Origin: Ailurus styani
Lineage: Eukaryota; Chordata; Mammalia; Carnivora; Ailuridae
Direction: 5' to 3'
Assembly (NCBI GenBank): GCA_002007465.1
Contig: LNAC01000276.1
Span: 4,931,941-4,995,940 of the forward strand
DNA length: 64,000 nt
Positions 56,401-59,400 of the stretch are shown piece by piece (the first letter of the stretch is position 1; every line of letters begins with the position of its first letter). The notes under the pieces are model-generated. The model worked only from the letters and a program-made list of their open reading frames with translations, did not search any database and was not told the origin of the DNA. The position numbers were made by a program, and so were the translations under genes.

Positions 56401-59400
56401 GCAATAACACTTTATGTGAAAAACCCAAAAGACTCCACTCCCAAATTATTAGAACTCATATAACAATTCAGCAATGTGGCAGGATACAAAATCAATGCAC
56501 AGAAATCAGTGGCATTTCTATAGACTAACAATGTATCTGAAGAAAGAGAAATTAAGACATTGATTCCATCTACAATAGCAACAAAAGCCATAAGATACCT
56601 AGGAATAAACCTAACCAAAGAGGTAAAAGATCTATACTTCATTTTTTAAAACTTCTTTTTTTTTAAGGTTTTATTTTTTCAGTGATCCAAGATTCATTAT
56701 TTATGCACCATACCCAGTTCTCCATGCAATACGTGCCCTCCTTAATACCCACCACCAGGCTCGCCTCTCCCTCCTCCCCCCTCCCCTCCATAACCCTCAG
56801 TTTGTTTCTCAGAGTCCAGTCTCTCGTGGTGCATCTCCCCTTCCAATTTACCCCAATTCACTTTTCCTTTCTTTCCCCTAGAGTCCTCCATTTTATTCCT
56901 TATGTTCCACAAGTAAGTGAAACCATATGATAATTGACTTTCTCTGCTTGACTTATTTCACTCAGGATAATCTCCTCCAGTCCCATCCATGTTGACTTGG
57001 AAAGAGCTGAGATGTTGTTTAAGAGATCTATACCTTAGAAATTGCATGGAGCACTGGGTGTTATACGCAAACAATGAATCATGGAGCACTACATCAAAAA
57101 CTAATGATGTAGAGTGCCTGAGTGGCTCAGTCATTAAGCATCTGCCTTCAGCTCAGGTCAGGATCCCAGGGTCGTGAGATCGAGCCCCACATTGGGCTCC
57201 CAGCACACTGGGAGGCCTGCTTCTCCCTCTACCACTCCCCCTGCTTGTGTTCCCTCTCTCACTGTCTATCTCTCTGTCAAATGAATAAGCAGAAATCTTT
57301 TTAAAAATAAAAATAAATTAAAAACTAATGATGTACTGTATGGTGGCTAACATAATAAAATAAAAATTATAAATAAATAAATAATAAATAAATAAAATGG
57401 GGCAAGAAAGAAAGAAAGAAAGAAAGAAAAAACAAACTACAAAATACTTGTGAAAGAAACTGGGGAACACAAAGAGATGGAAAAACATTCCATGCTCATA
57501 AATTGAAAGAACAAATATTGTTAAAATGTCTTGCTTCCCAGAGCAATCTACACTTTCAATGAAATCTCTATCACAATACCATTGACATTTTTCACAGAGG
57601 TGAAATGAACAATCCTAAAATGTATATGGAACCAGAAAAGACCCTGAATCACCAGGGGAATGTTGAAAAAGAAAACCAAAGCTGGGGGCATCACAATGCC
57701 TGCCTTCAAGCTATATTTCAAAGGTGTGATCACCAAGACAGTATGGTAGTGGCACAAAAACAGACACATAGATCAATGGAACAGAACAGAGAACCCAGAA
57801 ATGGACCCTCAACTCTACGGTCAAATAATCTTTGACAAAGCAGGAAAGAACATCCAATAGAAAAAAGACAGTCTCTTCAATAATTGGTGTGGGGAAAACT
57901 GGACACCCACATTCAGAAGAAAGAAACTAGACCATTCTCTTATACCATACACAAAGATAAACTCAAAATGGATGAAAGCTCTCAATGTGAGACAGGAATC
58001 CATCAAAATCCTAGAGAAGAACATACGCAGTAACCTCTTTGACATTGGCCAAGTGACTTCTTTCAAGACACATCTCCAAAGGCAGGGGAAACAAAAGAGA
58101 AAGTGAACTTTTGGGACTTCATCAAGATAAAAAGCTTCTGCACAGCAAAGGAAGCAGTCAACAAAACTAAGAGACAACCCATGGAATGGGAGAGGATATT
58201 TGCAAATGACACTACAGATAAAGGGCTGGTATCCAAGATCTATAAAGAACTTCTCAGGCTCAACACCCAAAAAACAAAGAATCTAGTCAATAAATGGGCA
58301 GAAGACATGAACAGACACTTCTCCAAAGAAGACATACAAATGGCCGACAGACACATGAATAAATGCTCCACATAACTTGTCATCAGGGAAATACAAATCA
58401 AAATCACAATGAGATAACACCTTACACCAGTTAGAATGGCTAAAACTAACAAGACAGGAAACAACAAATGTTGGCAAAGATGGGAAGAAAAGGGAACTCT
58501 CTTACATTGTTGGTGGGAATGCAAGTTGGTACAGCCGCTTTGGAAAACAGTATGGAGGTTCCTCAAAAAGTTAAAAATAGAATGACCCTATGACTCAGGG
58601 ATTGCATTACTAGGTATTTACCCTAAATATTCAGATGTAGTGAAAAGAAGGGCACCTGCACCCCAATGTTCATAGTAAAAATGTCCACAATAGACAAACT
58701 ATGGAAGGAGTCGAGATGTCCTTCAATAGATGAATAGATAAAGAAGATGTGGATTCGTATATACAATGGAATATTACTCGGCCATCAGAAAGGATGAATA
58801 CCCAACATTTGCATCAACATGGGTGGAACTGGAGGCGATTATGCTAAGTGAAATAAGTCAAGCAGAGAAAGACAATTATCAAATGGTTTCACTCATATGT
58901 GGACCATAAGGAATATCACAGAGGACCACAGGGAAAGTAGGGAAAGCTGAATGGGAAGAAATCAGAGAGGGAGACAAACCATGAGACCCTCTGGACTCCA
59001 GGACACAAACTGAAGGTTGCAGAAGGGAGGGAGTAGAAGGATGGGGTGACCAGGTTATGGGTATTAAGGAGGGCATGTGTTGGGGTGAGCACTGGGTGTT
59101 ATACGCAACTAACGCCCAGTCGCCTAATGGATAAGGCACTGGCCTCCTATACGCAACTAATGAATCATTGAACACTACATCAAAACTAATTATGTACTAT
59201 ATGCTGGCTAATTGAACATAATAATAAATTAAAATAAAAGAAAAAGAAAGAAGGAGGAAGGAAGGAAGGAAGGAATGGAGGGAGGGAGGGAGGGAGAAAG
59301 TAAGTTTAAACAGAAAAAGAGATATTACAGTATGAATCTCCTAGTGCAGTCCTTGGCATAAGTTAAGTTATTGTAAGGGTCATCACCTTGTATTTTTATT

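Larger units (their letters stand above)
50824..59315 (+). mobile_element. Full-length carnivore L1 with nested insertions
   Basis: Complete in layout: 5' UTR (50824 to about 52980, starting at a gcaagatggc-type 5' end), ORF1 (about 52990-53510, coiled coil then VRIIGIP of the RNA-binding domain), ORF2 (about 53520-58600: endonuclease, RT with [12 protein letters not shown] near 55720, C-terminal region) and 3' UTR with A-rich tail. Target-site repeats aaagagatattgcag (50809-50823) and aaagagatattacag (59316-59330). Interrupted by SINEs at 52045 and 54030, a retrocopy at 54909 and L1 plus SINE at 56641-57425. Multiple stops and frameshifts show it can no longer move by itself. Confidence 0.93.

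Noticed and set aside
59113..59160. A working tRNA-Arg gene
   Set aside because: Only the 5' half is present; there is no T arm, variable loop or 3' acceptor strand, and it is flanked by a TSD.
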